Positions 56,220 through 64,000 of a stretch of 64,000 bases of DNA are shown here, piece by piece. The position numbers were made by a program, and so were the translations under genes. Below the pieces are notes generated by a model, which was not told where the DNA came from, did no database searches, and saw only the letters and a list, made by a program, of their open reading frames with translations. The stretch spans positions 2,852,001 through 2,916,000 of the forward strand of contig NZ_CP030261.1 of assembly GCF_003312915.1 (NCBI RefSeq), given 5' to 3'. The DNA comes from Flavobacterium fluviale. Its GTDB lineage: Bacteria; Bacteroidota; Bacteroidia; Flavobacteriales; Flavobacteriaceae. Positions within the stretch are counted from its first letter, which is position 1. Each line of letters opens with the position of its first letter.

Positions 56220-56867
56220 ATGAAGATCTCTATTGTTGTTACCCAGGAAGAACACTTCAAATTCGCACAAGAAATCTGCGATACGATAGAATCATCGGCC
56301 TTGTTAAGAGGTACGGGGATTGCTAAAAGAACTCCTGAGTATATTCAGAAAAAAATGTCGAATGGTGATGCAATGATTGCTCTGGCAGACGGGAAATTTG
56401 CAGGTTTTTGTTATATCGAAAGCTGGCAGCACGGAAAATTCGTGGCACATTCGGGATTAATTGTACATCCTGACTATAGAAGTTTAGGTTTGGCAAAAAA
56501 AATTAAGTCGAAAGTTTTTGACTATTCTTTGAAGAGATTCCCAGATGCTAAAATATTTGGTATTACAACTGGTTTGGCGGTTATGAAAATCAATTCTGAA
56601 TTGGGCTATAAACCAGTTCCTTTCTCTGAATTGACTACAGATCCAAGTTTTTGGGCCGGCTGTAAAACCTGTACCAATTTCCCTATTTTACAAAGCAAAG
56701 AAAACAAAATGTGTCTTTGTACTGGAATGTTGTACGATCCAAAAGAAAAACAAAAAACACCGCCAAGACACCCTTTTAATGAGGCTGTTTTAAGCAGACT
56801 TAAAAAAATCAAACAGGCTTTATTCTTAAACAAAATATTGTCATTTGTTTTTTTATTCAAAATTTAA
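56220..56867 (+). CDS. GNAT acyltransferase, probable first enzyme of arginine synthesis
   Basis: A 215-residue GNAT protein at the head of the arginine operon. Motifs include EEHFKFAQEICDTIES, AHSGLIVHPDYRSLGLAKKI (acetyl-CoA motif), and FGITTGLAVMKINSELGYK. The C-terminal part has a cysteine cluster (CKTC and MCLC), which may bind zinc. Bacteroidota often lack classical ArgA, and a GNAT gene is found before argG. It probably makes N-acetyl- or N-succinylglutamate from glutamate; which acyl donor is used is not shown. A 55-base gap precedes argG. Confidence 0.8.
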   Translation: MKISIVVTQEEHFKFAQEICDTIESSALLRGTGIAKRTPEYIQKKMSNGDAMIALADGKFAGFCYIESWQHGKFVAHSGLIVHPDYRSLGLAKKIKSKVFDYSLKRFPDAKIFGITTGLAVMKINSELGYKPVPFSELTTDPSFWAGCKTCTNFPILQSKENKMCLCTGMLYDPKEKQKTPPRHPFNEAVLSRLKKIKQALFLNKILSFVFLFKI

Positions 56868-56922
56868 TTAAAAAGAAATCTCAAACTGCTATATACGAAA
56901 GTATTAGCCTAAATTATAAAAA

Positions 56923-58116
56923 ATGAAAAAAGTAGTATTAGCTTATAGCGGAGGATTAGATACCTCGTATTGTTTGAAATATTTAAAAAATGAAAAAGGA
57001 TACGAAGTTCACACTGTACTTGTTGACACAGGAGGATTCGACGCAGAAGAATTATCAGCCATTGAAAAAAGAGCTTACGAGTTAGGAAGTGCACAACACG
57101 CAAATCTTACAATCGTAGATAAATATTATGATAAAGCTATAAAATATTTGATTTTCGGAAATGTATTAAAAAACAATACCTATCCACTATCAGTAAGTGC
57201 TGAACGTGTTTTTCAAGCAATTGAAGCTATAAAATATGCTAAAAAAGTTGGTGCAAGCGCCATCGCACACGGAAGTACGGGTGCAGGAAATGATCAAATT
57301 CGTTTTGATTTGATTTTCCAGACTATTGCTCCGGAAATTGAAATCATCACTCCAATTAGAGATTTAAAGTTGTCAAGACAAGAAGAAGTTGATTATTTGT
57401 CTAAAAACGGAGTTCATTATTCTTGGGAAAAAGCACAGTATTCTATCAATAAAGGACTTTGGGGAACAAGTGTTGGAGGAAAAGAAACTTTAACTTCAAG
57501 CCAGCCATTGCCAAGTGACGCTTATCCTTCGCAATTACAAAAAGAGGGAGAAGAAAAAGTAAGACTGCATTTTGAAAAAGGAGAATTGGTTGGACTAAAC
57601 GGTCAGTTTGATAAACCTTCAAATAATATTGTAGCACTTGAAAAACTAGCAAACGCTTATGCAATTGGTAGAGATATTCACGTTGGAGATACGATTATCG
57701 GAATTAAAGGAAGAGTTGGTTTTGAAGCTGCAGCTCCGTTAATTATCATCAAAGCGCACCATTTATTAGAGAAACACACTCTTGGTAAATGGCAGCAATA
57801 CTGGAAAGAACAATTAGGAAACTGGTACGGAATGTTATTTCACGAAGGTCAGTTTTTAGATCCGGTTATGAGAAATATCGAAACGTTTTTGCAAGACACA
57901 CAAAATACTGTAAATGGTGTTGTTACAGTTTCTTTAAAACCATATCATTTTTCACTTGACGGAATTGAATCAGATAATGATTTAATGAACACAGGTTTCG
58001 GTCAATACGGAGAAATGAACAATGCCTGGACATCTGATGATGCAAAAGGATTTATCAAGATTTTAGGAAATGCACAAAACATATTTTCATCTGTAAACAA
58101 ATTAGATCATGATTAA
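56923..58116 (+). CDS. argG: Argininosuccinate synthase
   Basis: Joins citrulline and aspartate using ATP. The protein is 397 residues. The ATP-binding motif AYSGGLDTSYCLKYL begins at residue 6, followed by AHGSTGAGNDQIRFD and the SINKGLWG segment. The GHGSTGxGNDxxRF signature is conserved. Its end overlaps argC by eight bases, so the two are translationally coupled. No missing residue noticed. Confidence 0.95.
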   Translation: MKKVVLAYSGGLDTSYCLKYLKNEKGYEVHTVLVDTGGFDAEELSAIEKRAYELGSAQHANLTIVDKYYDKAIKYLIFGNVLKNNTYPLSVSAERVFQAIEAIKYAKKVGASAIAHGSTGAGNDQIRFDLIFQTIAPEIEIITPIRDLKLSRQEEVDYLSKNGVHYSWEKAQYSINKGLWGTSVGGKETLTSSQPLPSDAYPSQLQKEGEEKVRLHFEKGELVGLNGQFDKPSNNIVALEKLANAYAIGRDIHVGDTIIGIKGRVGFEAAAPLIIIKAHHLLEKHTLGKWQQYWKEQLGNWYGMLFHEGQFLDPVMRNIETFLQDTQNTVNGVVTVSLKPYHFSLDGIESDNDLMNTGFGQYGEMNNAWTSDDAKGFIKILGNAQNIFSSVNKLDHD

Positions 58117-59086
58117 TGTCGGAATTATTGGTGGTTCGGGCTACACGGCCGGAGAACTCATCAGAATTTTAATGTATCACCCAAAAGTAAACATCGATTT
58201 TGTTTACAGCACAACAAATGCGGGAAAACCACTTTCAGTGGCGCACCACGATTTGATGGGTGATATCGAAATGAATTTCACAGATGAAATAAATCCAAAT
58301 GTGAATGTTGTTTTCTTGTGTTTAGGTCATGGAAAGTCAATTTCATTTTTGAAAGAAAATCAGTTTGCAAGTCACACTAAAATCATTGATTTAGGAAATG
58401 ATTTCAGATTGAACAAAGACGCTCATTTTGAAGGAAAAGACTTTGTTTACGGTTTGCCTGAAATTAATAAAGCGGAAATCAAAAAAGCAAATTATATCGC
58501 AAATCCAGGTTGTTTTGCAACCGCTATTCAGTTGGCATTATTGCCTTTAGCGAAGCATAATTTGTTGAATAACGACGTTCATATTAACGCTACAACTGGA
58601 AGTACTGGCGCAGGCGTAAGTCTTTCCGAAACTTCGCACTTTAGCTGGAGAAATAATAATATGTCGCATTACAAAGCTTTTGAGCATCAACATTTAGGAG
58701 AAATCGGAGAAAGTTTGGTGCAGCTGCAAGATGATTTTTACAGTGAGTTGCTTTTTATTCCGAACAGAGGAGATTTTCCAAGAGGAATTTTTGCAACGCT
58801 ATATACGTTATGTGATGATAGTTTGGAACAATTAGTAGCAAAATACGAAGAGTTTTATAAAAATGAGCCTTTCGTAACGGTTACCACAACAAACATCAAC
58901 ATGAAACAGGTGGTGCAAACGAATAAATGTATCATTAGTTTATTGAAAAAAGGAAACCGGGTTCTCATAACATCAATTATCGATAACTTAACCAAAGGTG
59001 CTTCAGGACAAGCAATTCAAAACATGAATTTAATGTTCGGATTAGAAGAAACCACAGGTTTACATTTGAAACCAAGCGGATTTTAA
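58109..59086 (+). CDS. argC: N-acetyl-gamma-glutamyl-phosphate reductase
   Basis: Reduces acyl-glutamyl phosphate to the semialdehyde. The protein is 325 residues. NADPH binding is in VGIIGGSGYTAGELIRIL, and the catalytic cysteine is C135 in ANPGCFATAIQ. GSTGAGVSLSETSHFSW and the late NMNLMFGLEETTGL are typical of ArgC. It starts inside the argG end. The gap to argD holds a palindromic element. Confidence 0.95.
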   Translation: MINVGIIGGSGYTAGELIRILMYHPKVNIDFVYSTTNAGKPLSVAHHDLMGDIEMNFTDEINPNVNVVFLCLGHGKSISFLKENQFASHTKIIDLGNDFRLNKDAHFEGKDFVYGLPEINKAEIKKANYIANPGCFATAIQLALLPLAKHNLLNNDVHINATTGSTGAGVSLSETSHFSWRNNNMSHYKAFEHQHLGEIGESLVQLQDDFYSELLFIPNRGDFPRGIFATLYTLCDDSLEQLVAKYEEFYKNEPFVTVTTTNINMKQVVQTNKCIISLLKKGNRVLITSIIDNLTKGASGQAIQNMNLMFGLEETTGLHLKPSGF

Positions 59087-59097
59087 TAATAGTTTAA

Positions 59098-59147
59098 AGT
59101 TTCAGGTTACACGTTCTGCGAGCAACTTGAAACCTGAAACCTGAAAC
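59098..59147. repeat. Palindromic element between argC and argD
   Basis: AGTTTCAGGTT (59098-59108) faces AACCTGAAAC (59131-59140), which is repeated as CCTGAAAC right after. It is a stem-loop with a duplicated arm. Confidence 0.7.
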
Positions 59148-59165
59148 AAAATAAACAAAACAAAA

Positions 59166-60305
59166 ATGAACTTATTCAACGTTTACCCATTATATGACAT
59201 AACTCCAGTAAAAGCAATTGATTGTACAATTATTGACGACAAAGGAGTAGAATACTTAGATTTATACAGCGGACATGGTGTGATTTCTATCGGACACACA
59301 CAGCCGGATTATGTAGCAAAATTGAAGAATCAATTAGACCATTTAGGATTTTATTCCAATGCAATTCAAAATCCTTTACAGGTTGAATTGGCTCAGAAAT
59401 TAGGAAAGCTTTCAGGTTTAGAAGATTATGAATTGTTTTTATGCAGTTCTGGTGCTGAAGCGAATGAAAATGCTTTAAAATTAGCTTCTTTCCATAACGG
59501 AAAATCAAGAGTGGTAGCTTTTGATAATTCATTTCATGGAAGAACTTCTGCAGCTGTCGCAGTTACTGACAATAAAAAAATTGTTGCGCCAATAAATGCA
59601 CAGCAAGTTGTTACCTTTTTACCTTTAAACCAAATCGAATTAGTTGAAGCTGAATTGGCCAAAGGGGATGTTACAGCAGTAATTATTGAAGGGATTCAAG
59701 GAGTTGGAGGTTTGGACCAAGGAACAACGGAATTTTTTCAGGCTTTAGAAAAAGCATGTAAAAAACATGATGTGGTTTTGATTTTAGACGAAGTACAATC
59801 AGGATACGGAAGAAGCGGGAAATTCTTTGCTTTTCAACATCACGGAATCAACGCTGATATTATTTCAGTTGCAAAAGGAATGGGGAACGGATTTCCAGTT
59901 GGAGCCATTTTGATTTCTCCAAAATTTGAAGCAAGTTTCGGATTATTAGGAACTACTTTCGGCGGAAGCCATTTATCTTGTGCGGCAGGAATCGCAGTTT
60001 TGGATGTAATTGAGAAACTGGATTTACAAAAGAATGTAAATGAAGTTTATGAATATTTCTTAGAAAAAATCAAAGAAGTTGAGGGCATCAAACAAGTAAA
60101 AGGAAAAGGATTAATGCTTGGTGTTGAATTTGATTTTGATGTTGCAGCTTTAAGAAAAAAACTAATTATCGAAAAACACATTTTTACAGGAAGTGCCAAC
60201 AATAAAAACCTGTTAAGAATTTTACCGCCATTGACTGTGAAAAAAGCTGATATTGATACGTTTGTAAAAGCTTTAAAAGAAAGTTTAGAAGAATTAAAAA
60301 ACTAA
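59166..60305 (+). CDS. argD: Acetylornithine/succinylornithine aminotransferase
   Basis: PLP aminotransferase of the arginine pathway, 379 residues. The PLP lysine lies in VAKGMGNGFPVGAIL (about residue 235). YLDLYSGHGVISIGH, SSGAEANENALKLA, VIIEGIQGVGGLDQG and LILDEVQSGYGRSGKFFAFQ are the family motifs. It follows argC; proA follows it. Relatives can use N-acetyl- or N-succinylornithine. Confidence 0.92.
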   Translation: MNLFNVYPLYDITPVKAIDCTIIDDKGVEYLDLYSGHGVISIGHTQPDYVAKLKNQLDHLGFYSNAIQNPLQVELAQKLGKLSGLEDYELFLCSSGAEANENALKLASFHNGKSRVVAFDNSFHGRTSAAVAVTDNKKIVAPINAQQVVTFLPLNQIELVEAELAKGDVTAVIIEGIQGVGGLDQGTTEFFQALEKACKKHDVVLILDEVQSGYGRSGKFFAFQHHGINADIISVAKGMGNGFPVGAILISPKFEASFGLLGTTFGGSHLSCAAGIAVLDVIEKLDLQKNVNEVYEYFLEKIKEVEGIKQVKGKGLMLGVEFDFDVAALRKKLIIEKHIFTGSANNKNLLRILPPLTVKKADIDTFVKALKESLEELKN

Positions 60306-60318
60306 TTCTTACTACGTT

Positions 60319-60398
60319 AAACCTGATGTGTTTTTAAAACCCGTCAGGTTTCGAAAGACAAAGTATAGTATCCTAACAGGTTTTTAAAACCTGTTAGG
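60319..60398. repeat. Two hairpins between argD and proA
   Basis: AAACCTGA (60319-60326) pairs with TCAGGTTT (60344-60351). Then CCTAACAGGTTTT and AAAACCTGTTAGG form a near-perfect 27-base palindrome (60372-60398). Confidence 0.75.
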
Positions 60399-60455
60399 TA
60401 TCAACAAAGTTTCGATAAAAAGAAACAACCAAAAAACAACCAACCACTAGAAATT

Positions 60456-61649
60456 ATGAATCCATTATCAATTGAAAAACGCAATCTCGTTTTGCGCTCT
60501 ATGTCAAAACTGGTCGAGCAGGAGCGGAATGAGATAATCCTAACTAATCAGGAAGATCTTGCTGATTACGACGGCTCAGATTTAGCGATGGAAGAACGCT
60601 TAAAAGTAGATGATAAAAAAGTCGATGAGATGATTTTATCATTAAACCAATTGGCTTCTCAGGAAGATCCGGTTGGGGTAGAGGGCTTTCATTTTATTCA
60701 CGATAATGGAATTAAAGTCATTAATAAAACAGCCGCTTTTGGAACGATTTTAATTATTTACGAATCACGTCCGGATGTTACAATCGAAGCAGGAGGAATT
60801 GCTTTTAAATCTGGAAATAAGATTTTATTAAAAGGCGGAAAAGAGTCTTTAAAATCCAATTTAAAAATTGTAAGTCTTTGGCATAAAGCTTTAGAAGAAA
60901 ATGGAGTTTCGAAAGATTGGGTGGAATATCTGAATTATAATCGTGCAGAAACTCAGGCTTTCTTAGAAAAACCAACTCAAAAAGTCGATTTAATCGTTCC
61001 AAGAGGAGGAGAAAAATTAATTGAGTTTGTAAAAGCACACGCAACTTGTCCGGTAATTGTAAGCGGACGCGGTAATAATTTTGTTTACGTTCACGAAAAA
61101 GCAGATACTGATTTGGCTTTAAAGGTAATTTTAAATGCTAAAACAGCTAAAATTTCAGCTTGTAATGCGGTTGATAAAGTTTTAATACATTCTAAGCTTC
61201 CTAATTTTGAAGGTTTTACAGCCATTTTAATAGAAACATTAAAAGAAAATAATGTTGAAATTATCGTCGACAAATCTTTAGAAAATTTTGAAGATACTGA
61301 AACCCTTCAAAACGAAGATATCTGGTACGAAGAGTTTTTGGATTATAAAATTGTAATCGGAACAATTGATTCTGAGGAACATGCAATTGATAAAATTAAC
61401 AAATATTGCGGCGGACATTCAGCTGTAATTATTACCAGAGACGATCAAGCAGCAAAAGAATTTATGGATGCAGTTGATGCTGCTGCTGTTTATCAAAATG
61501 CTTCAAGCCGTTTTACAGACGGAGGACAATTTGGTTTAGGTGGAGAATTAGCCATAAGCACTGATAAACTTCACCAAAGAGGACCAATTGGTTTACAGCA
61601 TCTTGTAACAAACAAATGGTACGTTTACGGAGAAGGACAGATTAGATAA
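60456..61649 (+). CDS. proA: Glutamate-5-semialdehyde dehydrogenase
   Basis: Second step of proline synthesis from glutamate, NADPH-dependent, 397 residues. The ALDH-like motifs VTIEAGGIAFKSGNKILLKG, LIVPRGGEKLIEFVKAHA and the catalytic cysteine in KISACNAVDKVLIH are present, with TDGGQFGLGGELAISTDKLH at the end. It sits among arginine genes and before proB, the reverse of the usual proB-proA order. Confidence 0.94.
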   Translation: MNPLSIEKRNLVLRSMSKLVEQERNEIILTNQEDLADYDGSDLAMEERLKVDDKKVDEMILSLNQLASQEDPVGVEGFHFIHDNGIKVINKTAAFGTILIIYESRPDVTIEAGGIAFKSGNKILLKGGKESLKSNLKIVSLWHKALEENGVSKDWVEYLNYNRAETQAFLEKPTQKVDLIVPRGGEKLIEFVKAHATCPVIVSGRGNNFVYVHEKADTDLALKVILNAKTAKISACNAVDKVLIHSKLPNFEGFTAILIETLKENNVEIIVDKSLENFEDTETLQNEDIWYEEFLDYKIVIGTIDSEEHAIDKINKYCGGHSAVIITRDDQAAKEFMDAVDAAAVYQNASSRFTDGGQFGLGGELAISTDKLHQRGPIGLQHLVTNKWYVYGEGQIR

Positions 61650-61865
61650 TTTTAGAGTTCAGATTTTAGAGTTCAGATTTTAGATTTTAGATTGATGATT
61701 AACGATTTTTAATTTCAGATTTATTGGAATTTGGAATTTAAAATTTGGAATTTATATAAAGATTTAGCTTTGCGAACTTAACATTTGTAAACACAAACAA
61801 TATAAAAAAACCTTGCGCTCTTTGCGTTAAAAATAACTTAGTGCCTTAGCGCCTTCGTGGCAAAA
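61650..61865. repeat. Repeat-rich gap between proA and proB
   Basis: Two 14-base tandem units (TTTTAGAGTTCAGA at 61650 and 61664), then TTTTAGA twice, then TTGGAATTT repeats. A second block at about 61811-61865 reads CCTTGCGCTCTTTGCG then CTTAGTGCCTTAGCGCCTT, a pattern I recall as common in Bacteroidota gaps. No gene is seen. Confidence 0.65.
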
Positions 61866-61874
61866 ACAAAAGAC

Positions 61875-62636
61875 ATGGCAAAAAAACGGATTTTATTAAA
61901 AATAGGAAGTAATACTTTAACCAAAGAAACCAATCATATTTCGCGGGGAAAGATTGAAGACCTCGGAATACAGATTGCGGCTCTAAACGATGAATACGAA
62001 TTTATTATAGTAAGTTCTGGAGCAATTGCGGCGGCCAAGCAGTTTGTAAAGCTGGATAATCAAGATAAAGATGTTTTTGTAAAGCAGGCTTTAGCTTCTA
62101 TAGGTCAGCCTCATTTAATGCGGATTTACAATGAAAATTTCAAGGATTTAGGATTAAATACCTCACAGTGTTTACTTTCTTATTCTGATTTCGAAAAAGA
62201 ACAAACCAAAAAAAACATTGTAAATACAATTAATGTATTGGTTAAAAACAATTACATTCCGATTATCAATGAAAACGATACTGTTGCAACAGATGAGATT
62301 CGGTTTGGGGATAATGACAAATTAGCAGCTTTAACAGCGGTGCTGCTAAATGTTGATATTCTGATAATTGCCACTAATACAAACGGAATTTATACCAAAG
62401 ATTCAATTCACGATGAAAATCCAGAAACGATAAAATTGGTAACTGATTTAAAAACGCTGGAAAAAGAAATCGGAGAATCGAAATCATCACACGGAACGGG
62501 AGGAATGCAATCTAAAATAGAAGCAGCTGCAATTTCAAAAGCAGCTAACATAGAAACTTGGATTGTGAATGGATTAAATGATAATTTTATTCTAAAAGCA
62601 TTAAAAGACGAAATTCCTTTCACGAAAATAATCTAA
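61875..62636 (+). CDS. proB: Glutamate 5-kinase without PUA domain
   Basis: First step of proline synthesis, 253 residues from ATG 61875 (a GTG at 61857 is in frame). The amino-acid-kinase fold shows LLKIGSNTLT, IIVSSGAIAAAK, FGDNDKLAALTAVLLN and GTGGMQSKIEAA. The C-terminal PUA domain of enterobacterial ProB (about 367 residues) is absent; Bacteroidota often have the short form. Regulation by proline may differ. It follows proA and precedes argF'. Confidence 0.93.
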   Translation: MAKKRILLKIGSNTLTKETNHISRGKIEDLGIQIAALNDEYEFIIVSSGAIAAAKQFVKLDNQDKDVFVKQALASIGQPHLMRIYNENFKDLGLNTSQCLLSYSDFEKEQTKKNIVNTINVLVKNNYIPIINENDTVATDEIRFGDNDKLAALTAVLLNVDILIIATNTNGIYTKDSIHDENPETIKLVTDLKTLEKEIGESKSSHGTGGMQSKIEAAAISKAANIETWIVNGLNDNFILKALKDEIPFTKII

Positions 62637-62642
62637 TGAGTC

Positions 62643-62708
62643 AATTAGAAAATTAGTTAATTAGATAATGAGCAATTATCCAATTTTCTAATTATCACAT
62701 TATCTAAA
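62643..62708. repeat. Interleaved inverted repeats between proB and argF'
   Basis: AATTAGAAAATT (62643-62654) pairs with AATTTTCTAATT (62682-62693); AATTAGATAATG (near 62660) pairs with CATTATCTAAATT (near 62698). The arms alternate, so the two stems would exclude each other or make a pseudoknot. Confidence 0.6.
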
Positions 62709-62723
62709 TTAATAAAAAAACAA

Positions 62724-63671
62724 ATGAACTATATCTCAATAAAAGACATCAACTCATTATCAAAATGGGTAAAAAGTGCGATTAAAATCAAAAAGAATCC
62801 GCTTAAAAATCAAAGTTTAGGAAAGAATAAGACTCTTGGAATGTTATTCTTCAATCCGAGTTTAAGAACGCGTTTGAGTACACAAAAAGCGGCTTTAAAC
62901 TTAGGAATGAACGTAATGGTAATGAATTTTACTAACGAAGGATGGACATTAGAATTTGAAGATGGAGCAATAATGAATTCCGGCGCTTCAGAACATATTA
63001 AAGAAGCGGCAGAAGTAGTTTCACAATACTGTGATATTATCGCAATCCGTGCCTTTGCAGGTTTGGTTGATAAAGAAAAAGATTACCAAGAAACAGTAAT
63101 TTCAGGATTCTTGAAATATGCTACAGTGCCAATTGTAAATATGGAAAGTGCTGTTCGCCACCCGTTACAATCTTTGGCAGACGCCATTACAATGGAAGAA
63201 TTCAAAACGAAACACAAACCAAAAGTAGTGCTTTCATGGGCTCCACATCCAAAAGCCTTACCTCAAGCCGTTGCTAATTCATTCGTAGAAATGATGCAAA
63301 TGCAAAAAGACATGGATTTTGTAATCACACATCCAGAAGGTTACGAGCTAAGTCCGGAAATTACAAAAGACTGCACAATCGAATATGATCAAGATAAAGC
63401 TTTCGAAAATGCCGATTTCGTTTACGTAAAAAACTGGAGTAACTTCAACGACTACGGAAAAGTAACCAACAGCGATCCAAACTGGACCGTTACAGCTGAA
63501 AAAATGGCTTTAACAAATAATGGAAAATTCATGCACTGTCTTCCAGTTCGTCGTAACGTAATTGTTAGCGATGAAGTTTTAGACGGAGAAAATTCAATTG
63601 TAATTGAACAAGCGAATAATAGAACGTATTCGGCACAATTAGTTTTACAAAAGATTCTTAAGAAATTGTAA
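62724..63671 (+). CDS. argF': N-acyl-ornithine carbamoyltransferase (probable succinylornithine form)
   Basis: Carbamoylates N-succinyl- or N-acetylornithine, 315 residues. The carbamoyl-phosphate motif is SLRTR (residues 46-50) with NMESAVRHPLQSLADA and HCLPVRRN near 271-278. The residue before EHIKEA is S89. In the known pair of enzymes glutamate at this site gives acetylornithine use and proline (or serine by mutation) gives succinylornithine use, so the succinyl form is inferred. No plain ornithine carbamoyltransferase motif (HCLPA) is seen. Confidence 0.88.
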   Translation: MNYISIKDINSLSKWVKSAIKIKKNPLKNQSLGKNKTLGMLFFNPSLRTRLSTQKAALNLGMNVMVMNFTNEGWTLEFEDGAIMNSGASEHIKEAAEVVSQYCDIIAIRAFAGLVDKEKDYQETVISGFLKYATVPIVNMESAVRHPLQSLADAITMEEFKTKHKPKVVLSWAPHPKALPQAVANSFVEMMQMQKDMDFVITHPEGYELSPEITKDCTIEYDQDKAFENADFVYVKNWSNFNDYGKVTNSDPNWTVTAEKMALTNNGKFMHCLPVRRNVIVSDEVLDGENSIVIEQANNRTYSAQLVLQKILKKL

Positions 63672-63696
63672 ATTTAGGTGCAAAGGCTCAAAGCGG

Positions 63697-63753
63697 CAAA
63701 GGTTCAAAGGTTTTACAGCCTTGAGAAAAAAACTTTGTTGCTTTGAACCTTTG
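63697..63753. repeat. Palindromic element between argF' and argB
   Basis: CAAAGGTTCAAAG (63697-63709) and CTTTGAACCTTTG (63741-63753) are perfect complements with a 31-base loop. Flanking copies of AAAGG-type words show an old repeat structure. Confidence 0.75.
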
Positions 63754-63774
63754 TCCCTTTGAACCTTGAAAGAA

Positions 63775-64000
63775 ATGAACGTATCAGTAATAAAAATAGG
63801 TGGAAACATCATCGACAACCCAGCAGAACTAGAACAATTCTTAACCGATTTTTCTAAAATTGAAGGATATAAAGTTCTAGTTCACGGCGGTGGAAAATCT
63901 GCTACAAAAATGGCGCAGAGTATTGGTTTGGTTCCGCAAATGATTGACGGACGCCGAATTACAGATGCTCCAATGCTTGATGTTGTGGTAATGATTTATG
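63775..64000 (+). CDS. argB: Acetylglutamate kinase, 3'-truncated
   Basis: Phosphorylates N-acyl-glutamate. About 75 residues are visible before the window ends. ATG 63775 begins MNVSVIKIGGNIIDNPA, and VLVHGGGKSATKMAQSIGL and GRRITDAPMLDVVVM are typical amino-acid kinase/ArgB sequences. It follows argF' after a palindromic gap. The remaining C-terminal part is outside the window. Confidence 0.9.
   Translation, partial: MNVSVIKIGGNIIDNPAELEQFLTDFSKIEGYKVLVHGGGKSATKMAQSIGLVPQMIDGRRITDAPMLDVVVMIY

Noticed and set aside
60803..61044. Minus-strand ORF inside proA
   Set aside because: It lies fully opposite a well-conserved gene and has no plausible start region.

Overview
The window looks like the chromosome of a Flavobacterium-type member of the Bacteroidota. 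The DNA is AT-rich. Its promoters fit the Bacteroidota consensus (TTTG, about 19 bases, then TAnnTTTG), with good examples before rpsF, bamD and pcm. It carries type IX secretion (T9SS) and gliding hallmarks: a giant adhesin with a CHU_C sorting domain, a PorP/SprF protein and a PorD-like protein. Its arginine pathway is the Bacteroidota type with an N-acyl-ornithine carbamoyltransferase. No tRNA, rRNA, CRISPR array, transposase or prophage was seen.

Layout. 1-5056: 5'-truncated priA, a convergent LytTR regulator, the rpsF-rpsR-rplI operon and a conserved hypothetical. 5057-6274: a long AT-rich gap with only doubtful tiny ORFs. 6275-19649: a surface locus with a 3481-residue adhesin (ten near-identical 80-residue repeats), a PorP/SprF protein and an OmpA-family protein built like PorE. 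19887-24293: ligA, a membrane protein, and a 5'-nucleotidase split over two genes. 24341-32632: dapA, then bamD-rpoZ-coaBC-porD-recN, a TPR protein and fabV. 32759-36722: a glycosyltransferase, coaE and a two-component system. 37027-39909: a 27-codon ORF with its own terminator, then rtcB-prfH-TPR, a probable RNA-repair and ribosome-rescue module. 40135-46962: mostly minus-strand housekeeping genes (acyl-ACP thioesterase, miaA, ion channel, exonuclease/GIY-YIG fusion, PLP protein, hydroxyacyl-CoA dehydrogenase, oxidoreductase). 47176-55751: pcm, an XRE regulator fused to a degenerate Fic domain, smpB, envelope proteins and an M1 peptidase. 55862-64000: a leader region and a nine-gene arginine/proline operon (GNAT, argG, argC, argD, proA, proB, argF', argB partial).

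How genes work together. The adhesin is probably exported by T9SS and held at the surface with its SprF-like and OmpA-like neighbours; porD belongs to the same secretion system. The arginine genes cover glutamate acylation to argininosuccinate, and proA/proB share the glutamate pool. RtcB (RNA ligase) and PrfH (release-factor homologue without codon recognition) form a pair thought to rescue and repair ribosomes with cleaved rRNA; here a lysine-tailed TPR protein is translationally coupled to them.

The most interesting items are the rtcB-prfH-TPR operon, the XRE/pseudo-Fic protein, the young repeats of the adhesin, and the different palindromic elements found in every gap between argC and argB. 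All functional calls rest on reading the sequence; no database search was possible.
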